64,000 nucleotides of DNA from Choanephora cucurbitarum (lineage: Eukaryota > Mucoromycota > Mucoromycetes > Mucorales > Choanephoraceae): assembly GCA_025331435.1 (NCBI GenBank), contig JAIWNI010000083.1:1-64000 (forward strand), written 5' to 3'. A model generated the notes under the pieces. The model was not told the DNA's origin. It worked only from the letters and a program-made list of their open reading frames with translations, and searched no databases. Positions 45,065 to 56,966 of the stretch are shown here, in pieces; position 1 is the first letter of the stretch; each line of letters opens with the position of its first letter. The position numbers and the translations under genes were made by a program.

Positions 45065-48000
45065 TTAATCTGTATTGGTTGGTATAGAAGTGACATTGGC
45101 GATCATGTTTGGATTGATTGCAATACTCTTTGTACAATGGCTTGTTTTGTAAATACCAACTAGTCTGTCAGCCAACTCAAACATATTGTTTCTCAGACTA
45201 ATAATTACAAATTGTGCGTTTTTTGTTCGTTCTGCAATATAATTTGCTACAATAGAAACATTACGGAAATCTAGAGCTGCATCAATTTCATCCATAACAT
45301 ACAGAGGTGTTGGCTTGAAATGGTGGAGTGCAAATACAAGGGCTAATGAACTTAGAGTCTAGATTGTCTTTAGTAAGAGAGGAAGAGAAAATTCAAGTAA
45401 ATTGATTGGATTGAGACTTTACCTTTTCACCACCTGAAAGATTAGAAATGTTTTTCCAACTCTTCTTGGGTGGCATCACACTAAACACAATACCTTCGGA
45501 GAAAGGATCTAAACTGTCGACTAACTCTAGTTCTGCATTACCCCCCATTGTGATCATCTAACAGAATTGTAGGTAAGATTCAACAATAGAGATTAGTCGC
45601 ACATGTATTCTTACCTGATACATTTCTTTCAGTTTTTGAGATATGATGTTGAATCCGCTCATAAACTCATCCAGACGCTTCTTGCGAAGTCCTTCCAGTT
45701 CATTTTTAACTTCATCTCTCTTCTCTGTAACTGTATCGAGATCTCCCTTTCGCTGGTTGTATTCAGTACGGCGACGACGGTATTCTTCGAGTACGGATAG
45801 ATTAGGCTTTGCATTTTGAACAAAAGCTAGCCAAAAGAAAAAAAGTGCATATAAGTCAAATAGCATCGATTTTAACAACCATCCTTCCTTACTTTCAATT
45901 TCAGCAATTTCCATCTTGATAGCTTGTTTTGTTTGCATCAATTGCTTTAGATCTTCACCCTCAAAAATAGGCAATCGCAAGGACTCTTCAGGCTCTTCAT
46001 CAATACGCTGCAAAGTCAGCTTAGCTCTTTGCTCATCCCAATGACCAGCCTTCTTTTGGTTATCAATTAAAGTGCGCTTGTATTCCTCTAGCTTATGGCG
46101 GATATCAACTTCAGACTCTCGAAGTTTGTTGATAGCTTCAGCCTTCTCATCAAGTTCTTTTTTGACTTGTTCCATTTTAGTTTTCTTTTCTTCCATCAAC
46201 TATGCAAAACAAACAAGATTTTAATCGAGTTTCCTTTTCTCGATCAAATAAGAAACACCCATGTTACCTGTTTTGTTTCTTCTACTTGAGCAATAATAGC
46301 AGCCATGTCATTCTCATGACGTTGAACTTCCTTGTTTAGGTCTTCCAAATCTTGCTCGAATCGCTCACTTTCTTTTTCAAACTTAGCAATAGATGCTTCA
46401 TATTTGCTTACATCTTTCTCTGCCTTGGTTTTGGCAACCATGTTCTTTGTGATACGTGTATTCATGTTATCAATGCGCTTACGGACATCGTTGACACAAA
46501 TCTTTTGTAGACGAAGGTCCATACCACCAGCTTCTAAGATTTCTTCATGAAGATCGCTGATTGTTTCCTCGATCTCGGCTGTCTTTTTCTTCAGTTCAAC
46601 CATTTCCTTTTCGAGTTTGCTGACCTCCTTCTCAATCTCCTTTTGTCGCTTCACGTCAGCAGGACTTGGCTTTGTTTGAGCTCTGTTCAGATAGAGTTAG
46701 TAAGACTGTAAAAGATAGCTATGGGGGAGATATTCACTTACTTTAGGCCTTCTAAACGCTTATTTTCATCTTCAACCTGACTTTCTAAACTAGAAATATC
46801 CATTTGTATCTTTTCAAGAGTTACTTCAAATTTAGGCAGCTGTTCTTTTTTGCGACGTAAAGCTGCATCTGCTGCACGCTTTTCATCTACGGCGCTTCGA
46901 TATTCTCTTTCGGTATGGTCTCTTTCGCGTTCAAGCTCTGCAACAGTCTCTGCACTTACGCCATCGTCCTTAAAAGTTGAGCTCATAGCACCACGCAATG
47001 GGCGATTACCACCACCTGTCATAGCACCTGATTTCTCAATTAACTTGCCATCCATAGTAACTACTCTCCAACGCTTGCTTCCATATGCAATTCGGTTGGC
47101 TTGACGCATGTCTTGAGCAACTAAAGTATCCTGAAGTACGCTGTAAAAAGCAGGCTTGAACTTCTCATCCTTAGCCTCGATCAAATCAAATAAACGAGGA
47201 ACATCCTCTGGCGTTTCAATGACATCCATGTCTTGTTCACGAAGTTTGCTCAAAACAGTGAACACAGACCGGCCCAAATTATTTTTTCGAAGGTATTCAA
47301 TGCAAGCTTGACCAGCCTCTACTGTTTCCACAACAATATTGTCTAATGCGGGACATGCAGTTGAGATAGCAACATCATATCGATCGTCAATAACACCAAG
47401 GCTTCCTAGTCGATCATAGATCCCTTCAATACGGCCAGAATCGCGCATTCTGAGGATGCTATCAAGCACCTTACCACGACTTTGAGATTGCTGCATAGAA
47501 GCTCTGGCCTCATCTGCTTTCTGACGAGCTTCTGTCATGATCTGACGCTTCTCTGACTCTTTTTGATTTATGCTGTTTAAGAATGTCTCCAGTTCTTTGA
47601 TCTCAGTTGTCAGTTCTTTAATTCGCTTGGGCAAGTCTTTACTTTCTTTCTTCTTCTGAAGGATAGCTTCTTCTAATCGCTTGACTTGTTCTTCCGCCTC
47701 ATTGACTGCCTTTTCACCAGATACTATGCGTTCTGCTAGAATTTCACTCTCTGAACGCTTTACGTCAATTGCCTTTTGCTTCTCGTTAATCTTCTCTGTC
47801 CAAGGAGCCAGTTCTTTTTGATGATGTTCAATTTGAGCTAGATATCCATCAGTTTTGCCCTTTAATTCACGGTTGATTTCCTCAAGCTTCTCTTCTTCAT
47901 TCTTCAGCTGCTTTTCAAGTTCAACTAGCTCTTTTCTACGCTGTTTTAGATCTTCTGTATTTTTTTTGATTGATTCTTGGGCAGCAACCAAAGCAGCTCG

Positions 48001-49347
48001 ATCTGACTCAAGTGTGGCCTTTCCTTTCTCTTGTTTGCTAACTACGTGATCTCTCTTCTCTTTACTCTGAACATGGTCTTTCTCTATTTTTGCTTGTTGC
48101 TTCATTAGCTTGTTTACATCTGATTGAATGGCTGTGTATTCTTTCACAACCTCCTTGTGGGCAGTATTCATCTGTGCTTTTTCGTCTTCTACTGCTTTGT
48201 ATTTTTCGGATTCCTCTTCAAGCTTGACGTTTAATTCTTTGATAGCCTCGTTTGCTACATTGGTGTTTTCTTTTGCTTCACTTATGTAAATCTGGTAAAG
48301 TTCGTTCTTTTTGCGAGTCAGTTCATTTTCGTTTTCAAGATAGTTTTCTGCTTCTGCTTTCTTTTCTTCCATGCCGTCCATTTCTCGACTGACATATTTG
48401 ACTCGACTTAATTTCTCAGCACGCTCTTCATTTAATACTTCGAGCCGTCCACTTGTTTCTTCAATATGTTCCTTGTACTTAGATGTACCAATGATGTCTT
48501 CCAAATATTCCAATAAACCATCGTCACTACCGTCTTTGGCCTTGGCCTTCATCAAGGCAATCGATTCAACTTCACCTTGCAAAATCAAAAATCGCTTATG
48601 GTCTAGATCAATTCCTCTTTTGCGTAAGAGAGTAGTAACCTCTGTAAAGTTGCTATGTTTGTCGTTGATAAAATACTTGCTAGCGTTATTTCGAGTAGCC
48701 TGACGAGAGATTACAAGTTGTGAATTAGGTACGATTGTAAATTCTTTTTCGCTATCGTCATCAATAATCTCATGAAAGTGAATTTCTACTGAGCAGGTGG
48801 CGCAATCTGGGTGCTTTGCTGAATTGTGAATGAGCTCAGACAGTTTGCCTTGACGCATCTTGTTTGCTCTGTAACCGAAGACAAACAATAAGGCATCAAT
48901 CACGTTTGACTTGCCTGAACCATTAGGTCCAACAACTACTCAAGAAAAAAAATAACAATAAATATCAATTGTGTGTATGTTTTCAGGAGTTAATGACAAC
49001 AACTTTACTGGCACTAAAAGACTAAGAGATCAGTTAGTGATCCATCTAACTTAAAAGCATGGAAAGTCCATATTTACCTTATGAAAGGGACCGATCACTT
49101 GTCGACCAGCATAGGATTTGAAGTTATTCAAAACCATTTTCTTCATCACAAGTCGAGGCTGTCTTTTATTGCTTGTGTCGTCAGGTTGCAAAGTGGTGGG
49201 TGGTTTATCAGTAGAAGGTTGAGTAGAGGGCGCAAATGACACTCTTCTATCAGCCTTCTCTGACGTGCTAGGTAGCTCTGGAGTAGAACTGAGCTCCCTT
49301 TCACTTTCTTCAGTAAGCTTCTTCTTCTTAGTTGGAGGCCCTTCCAT
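45065..49347 (-). CDS. SMC4: Condensin subunit SMC4 (1279 aa, 8 exons)
   Basis: Exons: 49347-49078, 49021-49009 (13 nt), 48935-46742, 46682-46268, 46199-45893, 45826-45615, 45557-45423, 45358-45065. The N-terminal head has VMKKMVLNNFKSYAG and Walker A IVGPNGSGKSN (about residues 95-105). Two long coiled coils flank a hinge near SGRIEGIYDRLGSLGVID. The C-terminal head has the ABC signature NLSGGEK|TLSSLALVFALHH and Walker B with DE at about 1205-1206 in LYVMDEIDAALDF. It ends RLVGIYKTSHCTKS. MDEIDAALDFRNVSIVANYI is specific to SMC4 rather than other SMCs. It pairs with SMC2 in condensin to compact mitotic chromosomes. A basic, Ser/Pro-rich N-terminal extension is usual. The start is ATG 49347; a TTG lies just upstream. 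Confidence 0.96.
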
Positions 49348-51267
49348 TATCAATTATAGTAATTTTTTTTAAAAAAAAAAGATAAGAAAATGCCTTTTTT
49401 TATGAAGAAAATTCTCTTTGTTGAGTGACGAGTCACGTATCATTTCAGGAAACGGATTTGGGTTTCTTTAAAGTTCAGAGAGAAGGAGAGCGTCTGCTAT
49501 CATACTCTGACGACAGCTGAGAGACTAAGAATGTAGATAAAAAAAGGATCTTCTTTACAACATTGATGTGCTGATAAAAATCTTTGCTGGTTGAAGTGAT
49601 AGTGATAATAAAGTTAGGGACAAAAGGGAGTTTGTTGAAGGTAGACAGCCAATTGCTATATTTGATGGTACAAAAAGTCCTTTACAAGGAGCGCTTTTCT
49701 TTGGGAAAGAAAGTCATAGATAAAAAGACTTGCATTCTGAGAGGCCAGTTGAATAGCCGTAACCGAAGACTTTTACATCATCAGTATTTGTTAATATTCA
49801 CATAAGAAGCATTCGACGCTATTCGCAGAGATCATAAACAGAGTCTCCAATACGAACTTGATGCTCTTGAATCTTCAAAATGATTATTGAAAAACGTCTT
49901 TTAGACACCAACTGTGGGATTCTCGAAGGGGTAGGACATATGCATGCTTTATTAAATCCTTTGTTATTGATAGCAGAGATTTCCTAGCTACATATCAAGC
50001 AATTCTGACTGCTTCTGGCTTCACTGAAATAACGATAGCTACGGCTGCTGTCCATAAAAAAAAACTATTGGTAGTAGCTAAAGCATTTGAAGATCATATA
50101 TCATGAATAAAGACAAAGAAAATTGCATTGAAAATCCTTAGATTAGTCGCTTTTCTCTTGATGCCGTATACGAATCATTCAGGTACATTTTCTAAAGGAG
50201 TCCTATAAGATAAAAAAGTTTGACTTTTATAATGCATCGCTGAACAAGATATGAACTGCAAGTAAAACAGTAAGCAAGGCAGTTTCTTTTGCAACTTCTG
50301 CTTGGAACGCAGAAAGAGCATAAGCAGCAAGGTTAACCAGAAAGTTATAGCTCTTATGGTTGCACAGAGATGCGCTTATAAGCGAGACGCGTTCAAAAAG
50401 ACGCGTCACGCGTCAATTTTCAATATGAAGCTTATTGTAATCTATTTCATTGTTCTTGGTCTGCATTTTTACTTTCGGGGCAAAATGAATAAAACCCGGA
50501 AAAAAGATGTGCAAATTATTTCATAGTATCAAACCAAATTAGACCTGTTTCTCAACCACCAGCAGAACTCAAATTTGGAGCTTATTTTGCATAGACGGCC
50601 CAGAATATGGTATGATGAGAACTAAGAGAAAGAAGAGCATACACAAGGTCTATAATAGTATTGTTGGTTAAACATTTTCCTTTTTAGGCTTGTTGTTTTG
50701 ATCACTTCAAGCTTGTACGTTACACCTATTTAATGCTTTTGAAGTGCTTGCATTCCATACGGGCTGCAAGAAAAATAGCAAAACTCAAAGAAGTTCTGTT
50801 TGTTTTACCAAAGGATTGAAAAATACTTGGCATTTTAAAGCAACTATTTGAAAGAAAATGACTAATTTCGTGTTTACTTTAATATGCAAGCAGCAAAACA
50901 AGAAGCTCTCGTTTGAAGCAACAATGACATATCAATAACTCAATTGAACATTTATACTAGTTGTGGTATTCGATCCCTGATTAAAGTAGATTTGGTTTTC
51001 TGAAAAAAGTGAGCAGGGCAATAGGTACATTGTATATGCAAAAGCAGGAAGACGCCTAAAAATTAAATTCAGATTTCAAAACTTGCATTTGGCATTGTAT
51101 CCATAATAACAATCCTAAAATGAAAAAGTCTGTGTTTACATATGACTCTTTCCTTTTTATTTTTCCTTTTTTTCTTCCTTCTCTCTTTCTTTCTCTCTCC
51201 TCTTTTTTGATTTCCTCTTCTCTGCTTTCAATAAAAGAAAGATTAAAGAAAGAAACTTTTTGACAAA
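49348..51267. other. 1.9-kb intergenic region between SMC4 and the F-BAR gene
   Basis: A possible decayed coding patch lies at about 49800-50110 on the plus strand (pieces such as EAFDAIRRDHKQSLQYELDA and, in another frame, DFLATYQAILTASGFTEI). The family is unknown and the signal weak. A pyrimidine-rich tract occupies 51145-51230, just upstream of the F-BAR start. No intact gene. Confidence 0.4.
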
Positions 51268-53966
51268 ATGATTGAACAAACCTTTTCGAATAATTTTTGG
51301 GCAAGTTCTTTATTTGAATATGTTGTTACGTTAAAATCATGGAATTAATAGAGCATGCAAATTTAGGGCCTCAAAGATGATGGATTCTATACCCTTACAG
51401 CTAAAATGAACAGCACAAAAAAGACTTTTGATGAAGTCAAATCGTTCTATAATATTAGGTATTACTTCCGAGAAGCAGAGCATGCATATGCTTGTTGCTA
51501 ATAAATTGTTTGATTTAGAGCATCACTTCATGAAGAGTTTGGCAAGAAGTTAATGAAGCATGCAAAATCTGGAATGGGTCGCGAAGAAACAGGGTAAAGA
51601 GATGTAGAGCGACAAAAAATTAGAGAGAATATCAACACTGATATGAAACCGTTATGTTTAAGAACGCTTCATATGTTATTATCAGCAGCTCATAAAGAAA
51701 TGGAATGGACAGCACAGACACATTTAAATCTGGCACAAAAATTAAAGAATCGCCTCGAGATCGATCTGGATAATTTTATTCTTGAACAAAAAGACAAAAG
51801 GAAGCTGACTCATGCTAACGTCGAAAAAGTACATCGATACAAGCAGTCAAGTGAAGCCTACCTAACCAAGACGAAAGAGAAATATGAAGCAGATTGTGCA
51901 AAACTGAAAACACTTGAAGTACAGCTAGAGAATGCAACTTCAACTCGCGATATAGAAAGGATAAAGCAGCGCATCGAACGAACAGAACATGAAATCAGAA
52001 TTCAAGGTACCTTTCTTTTTAAAAAGCAAGTTGGACAACCGCTTATCTATCTTTTGTAATCTGAATTGTAGAGCAAGAATATAAAAATGCTTGCACAAAA
52101 GTGGCAGATGCAACCGAGAACTGGAACAAAGCTTGGAAGATGAGCTGTGATGTAAATGGAATAACCGCAAGTTTTTGTTTATACTGTTTGGCTAACGGTA
52201 AATTTTATAGACGTATCAAGGCATGGAAAAGAAAAGGCTCGAATTTCTTCACCATAGTTTTTTTATGTACATCAATATGGTGTCAACAGCAACAAGTCAG
52301 AATCAAGAGGTAATATCGCTGACGATCCTATTTGTTTAACAACTTACTTATTTGTCATTCATCATAAAGTCATACGAGCATTTCTGGAAATCTTTGGATC
52401 AATATGATCCAGTTGAGGACATTAAGAGGTTCATATCTGAGAAAGGCACAGGTCCACAAATTCCTGAACCTGAGGTATTTGTGCCTTATTCAGAAGACCC
52501 TCAAAAGACTCTACAACGATACACCTACGCTAACTTTTCTGCTCCACAAGAATTAGTTTCAGCAACTGATTCCAACACAGCTCAGAAAGCCTCAACAGAA
52601 TCTACAACACCAAAGGAAAGTGGTGCCGCTGTATATTCAGAGCAAACAGAGCCTACTGATCAAATTACAATTAAAGAAGAAACACCGGAAATTTCTATAG
52701 CCAACAAAGATCCTGTAGAGAGGAAAAAGTCAATCATTCGCAATGTAGTCAAGCCATTACCATCCATTACAACACCCCTTATGCGAGTTAGAAGAAAATC
52801 AACACAAAGACAAGAGATTCAATCTCAAAGCACTAGTTTCGCTTCACCACCTGTACTAGTGGTTCCTGATTTAGCTGGAGATTGTTCATCAAATGGTTCA
52901 GATAGCGAAAACAACAGCGCAAAAGCAAATGCAGAAGATGAAGATGTTTCAATCGATCCACGAGCCAAAGTCGTATTTGCTATTGGCAACAACGTATTTG
53001 ATTTGGGTAATCTTGATTTAGAGGATCATCCTATTATTCCAAGCACTACATCAAGTCATACAAGATATTCGAAGGGAGATAAAAAGCACAACAATAGTTC
53101 AAACAACAGAACAATGGTCAGACAGAGACGACGTTCAGTTGACTATGAAGCAGCGAGTAATATTTCTTATCAAAGCCTTCTCGAAGAGTTGGGACTGTTT
53201 AACGAAAGCAACAATAAATGCTCTAAGCCAACGCCAACAAGAAATGCAACAAAAATAGAAAGAGAAAAGAATGAAAGAGAGCAAAACACTAATCATGAAC
53301 CAAAACGGAGCTCCTCTAGTAGCAGACAGGCAAATGCAAAGATGCATCCAACACATCAGATTGACAATCAATCATCACGAGATGCTGTATATCAACCTAT
53401 CACACTGTCTGATACTTCGGCATTTACTCATTATCATGAAAAAAACGACAATGCTTCACTAATTATCTCTCAAAACGCTTACAATAATCCAGAAAAACAT
53501 GTAAACAATGAATATTATGCATCTTATTCGACGCAAGCAGCCCTTAATTCTTCTCAGCCTTACCAACCAGCTTATTCACATTACCTTCCTTACTCCAGCT
53601 CGACTCACTCTAGAACACATGCGTCTTCAAATGATTATGCTTACTACTCGAGACTAAAAGAAAACATGTATTGTCCGCCTAGCAATATACCGCAAGGCAC
53701 ACAGCCTACATTGTTTTGGGGTAAGAATAAGTTTTTAGCATAAGGAAAAATGTCCAATAATCTTGTTATTCTCTTTAGCTTTAGCTCTTGACGATTGGTA
53801 TACTGGAAACCCAGAAGAGTTGCAATATTCAAGAGGCACTTGGTTGGCAGTGACTGAAGTTCAAGACAACGGGTGGTATTTTGCAGCAAAATTTGATCCA
53901 AGAGCGAATTGCTTGACAAATGAGACAGGATATGTTGCACAGAATTATGTTCAGGTGTATTCTTGA
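51268..53966 (+). CDS. F-BAR and SH3 domain protein, Hof1/Cdc15/Imp2-like (753 aa, 8 exons)
   Basis: Exons: 51268-51300, 51367-51458, 51519-51593, 51663-52006, 52072-52151, 52211-52309, 52370-53720, 53779-53966. Exons 1-7 form an N-terminal F-BAR domain (FSNNFW|GLKDDGFYTL, FYNIRASLHEEFGKKLMKHA, then coiled helices and AWKMSCD). A long disordered Ser/Asn-rich middle follows (about residues 270-690, with basic RMKKS/RRKS-type patches). The C-terminal SH3 domain has ALALDDWYTGNPEELQY and TGYVAQNYVQVYS. This order is that of fungal cytokinesis proteins that bend membrane and anchor the actomyosin ring. The first intron is a GC-AG intron (GCAAGT at 51301), the only junction that keeps the F-BAR start in frame. 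Function is inferred by architecture; other F-BAR/SH3 proteins (e.g. Bzz1) have two SH3 domains. Confidence 0.85.
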
Positions 53967-54366
53967 TAGATTTTTTTCAAAGCATAAATTCCACTTTACT
54001 CTCTTTTAACCGTTGTTGTTGCATCAATCAAATAAACTCTTTATGATACATCTGTTGGCATTGTCTGTTAAAATTAGTATACCGTTTATGAAGAGAGTAT
54101 TCCAATTGTTGACATGAAAAATCGTCGTCGAATGATTGCTAACAACAAAAAAGCATGTTGTTTGACTGATCGATTCTCCCTTATCGTTCTTTTCTTCTTT
54201 AGGCTTGTCATTGCAATGTTCTAGTTTCGCAGCAATGACGCATTGCAAATAACAATTTTGTCACGAATCGGAGATCGGTAGGATCTGTCAAAATAAATGC
54301 AAAAAGATATATTTTTCTCTTTCTTTTTTCTTATCAAGATACATTCTATTTTCTTAATTAAGCCTC
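53967..54366. other. Intergenic region between F-BAR and Fpg genes
   Basis: 400 bp holding the F-BAR 3' end and Fpg promoter. A T/C-rich tract lies at 54310-54335. Nothing else seen. Confidence 0.4.
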
Positions 54367-55808
54367 ATGCCAGAAATTGCTGAAGTAAGACTTATGACGA
54401 TCCAAGGAGAAAAGAACACAAATCAACAATATGTTCAAATTGTATAGGTCGAGCGAGCTCGTTTACGTTTACATAGACAATGCCTAAACCATAAGATCAC
54501 ACATGTTGAAGTGGTAAGCAAGATCAGAAGATAGATTATGCCTTGGACATCCTATTTACATAGTGTTATAGGTACAAGATACCAATATATTCAAAGATGT
54601 AAGTCCTGACGAATTTGCAGCTACCATTTTGAACAAGACTGTTGTTGGGACAAAGCGCTGGGGAAAATATTTTATTTTGAGTAAGTCAAAACATTTACTC
54701 CAAAGCTTTTGAAAGATGTATTAATTCACAATAGTGCTTGATGGCGATGGGCCTCATATTGTAGGTCATCTAAGTTTAACTGGTGGTCTTAGAGTAAGTT
54801 TAATGCAAAAGTAGAAAAAAAATGCTGATTTGCTACGCATTTTTTTCCTTTTTAGTTCAAGCATGAAGAATTGGCAAAAGGAATGGATTGGCCACCCCGT
54901 TTTCACAAATTATTGATTACTTTTACTCATCCAGAAACAGAAAACAAAGTTGAATTTGGTTTCAAAGACCCATTAAGATGGGCGCGTCTTCGTCTTATTC
55001 CAGGAGATCCCTTGGTTGTTCCACCTATCAGCAAGCTAGGTTTCGATCCTATCTTGAATATGCCTGATTTTGAAACATTCAAGAAGTTAGTGATTCGACG
55101 CGCTGTGCCTACCAAGGCACTTTTGTTGGACCAATCCTTTGCAGCTGGCATTGGGAACTGGGTTGCAGATGAAATCTTGTTTCAAGCCAAAATCCATCCT
55201 GCACAGTACACGAATACACTAACGGATCAAGAAGTCAGCGACATGTACCACAAAATGAAATACATCTGCGACCTTGCAGTATCTGTAGAAGCAGACGAAA
55301 GTAAGTTTCCAGAGTATTGGCTTATGAAGCACCGTTGGAACAAAGGAAAAAAAAACGAGGTGAAAGGACGACTGCCAAATGGTTTACTGTTGAAGTTTGA
55401 AACTGTAAATAGCTATTCCAACAACAATAGCAAAAGAACTATGTGTGCTAATATATCGAAATGTAGGTCGGCGGAAGAACATCTGCATACGCTCCAGATA
55501 TACAAAAACTACGAGCCTCCGAAAACCCTGTTTCTGTCAAGAAAGTACCTAAAAGAAAGAAGAAGGAAACCGATTTTAAGGTTTTTCAAGATTCAGAAAC
55601 CGACGAAGAAGAACAAAAGGTTGTTAAGAAAGCAAACAATAGAAAGGCAAAGACGACCACGTCTACTATTACTCGTTTAAAGAAAGAAAACCACGCACTA
55701 GTTGGAGAACTTGAGATCAAGAAAGAATTGGGTGAAATGTCAAAGCCAGTCTTACGTCTTTCTCAGCGTTATAACTTTAGGCAACCAAAAAACAGTCTTG
55801 TGCAATGA
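54367..55808 (+). CDS. Formamidopyrimidine-DNA glycosylase-like protein (380 aa, 6 exons)
   Basis: Exons: 54367-54384, 54448-54513, 54572-54680, 54735-54793, 54856-55404, 55467-55808. After Met the protein begins PEIAEVE, so the catalytic Pro2 and Glu3 of the Fpg/Nei family are present. The N-terminal sandwich has GTKRWGKYFIL and HIVGHLSLTGGLRF. The helix-two-turn-helix follows in LLLDQSFAAGIGNWVADEIL. The C-terminus reads FETV|GGRTSAYAPDIQK and lacks the Cys4 zinc finger of bacterial Fpg, as in plant and fungal members. A lysine-rich, acidic tail of about 85 residues follows. The enzyme removes oxidised purines and nicks the DNA (base excision repair). The first exon is only 18 nt. The basic tail suggests nuclear or DNA-binding function. 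Confidence 0.9.
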
Positions 55809-55877
55809 TACAGCCCTCTTTAATTATCATTTTAGATTTTTCTTTTTTCTTCTCTATTGTGTAAATAAATAATAACA

Positions 55878-56904
55878 ATGACTCAAAAGGAAATATTTAC
55901 GTTGTTAGCTTTGTTAGCTTTAGGTCATTATTGCTTACTCGGGAAAAGAGCTGATCGCAGAAAGAAGATCGAACCCAGACAAGAACGCGTTGTTATTATT
56001 GGCGCTTCCTCTGGTATCGGTAAAGAATGCGCTCTCAAATATGCTGGTCGTGGAGCAAAGCTCGTACTTTTTGCTCGAAGAAGGGAACTTCTTGATCAAT
56101 TAAAGCAACAATGCGATTCTGCAGGATCTCCTGAAGTGATTGTTTTAGCAGGCGATGCAACTAAGCAGAATGATTTGATTCAGTTAGCTCAATTAACGAG
56201 AAATGCATTTGATGGTTGTGTGGATACTGTCATTCATTGTGCAGGTGCTATCTCGGTCAGACCATTTATGGAAGCATGTGGCATTCAAGTGAATCAACAG
56301 CAGGGACCCTCAACAAAATTATCAGCCACAGAAGCAACTCAAATGAACCAAGTGAATGATGCGTTGCATAACATTACTACATTAAACTACTATAGTGCTG
56401 TCTGGACATCAGCTCAATTTATACCACTTTTGATACCTTCTAAATCACCCAACTTACTCATCATTTCATCGATGGCAGGTGAGTTTTTAGAGACATGAGT
56501 AAAATGAGTGTATACACAAACTAACGCACAGACAAGGCAAGGCAGGTGCGCCTACAAGATCATTGTATGCAGGCTCCAAACATGCATTGCACGGATTTTT
56601 TGATTCTTTGCGCACTGAAGTCGGTGTTTACGACATACACATTGGCTTGATCTGCCCTGGCACAGTCGATACGGATTTGAGACATTCTGGTGTTGACAAA
56701 TCGTTAGGTGAGGGTGATGTTGCTGGATCTAAAAAGAACAAGCTATCTGCAGAAGCGGTTGCAAATCGCATAATCCAAGCAAGTGACTTTCGCTTAAGAG
56801 AAATCTACACTCCAAGTTGGTTTGGCTACGCTGCTATTTGGGGTAAACTGTTAGCTCCTGGTCTTATAGATTATGTTGCACAGCGCAAATACAGCGCCAA
56901 ATAA
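55878..56904 (+). CDS. Membrane-anchored short-chain dehydrogenase/reductase (322 aa, 2 exons)
   Basis: Exons: 55878-56478 and 56537-56904. The N-terminal hydrophobic helix IFTLLALLALGHYCLLG suggests an ER membrane anchor. A classical SDR fold follows: cofactor motif GASSGIG (residues 42-48), HCAGAIS in place of NNAG, catalytic Ser in ISSMAG, and Tyr211/Lys215 in LYAGSKHA. PGTVDTD matches the C-terminal substrate region. It resembles DHRS7-type enzymes, which reduce or oxidise carbonyl groups of lipids or steroids using NADP(H) or NAD(H). The substrate cannot be read from sequence. An alternative acceptor CACAG four bases upstream would break the frame, so the ACAAG acceptor is used. It lies tail to tail with the mitochondrial carrier. 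Confidence 0.88.
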
Positions 56905-56966
56905 TAGATCTATGCATTTAAAACAAAATTAGTATTTGTGTGGAGCTCTAGTTGGATAATATAACT

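Noticed and set aside
49800..50110. Coding-like patch on the plus strand
   Set aside because: The pieces in different frames are too short and unrecognised to call a pseudogene.
50227..50409. 60-codon minus-strand open frame in the SMC4/F-BAR gap
   Set aside because: It is short, has no supporting splice sites or neighbours, and no recognised motif.
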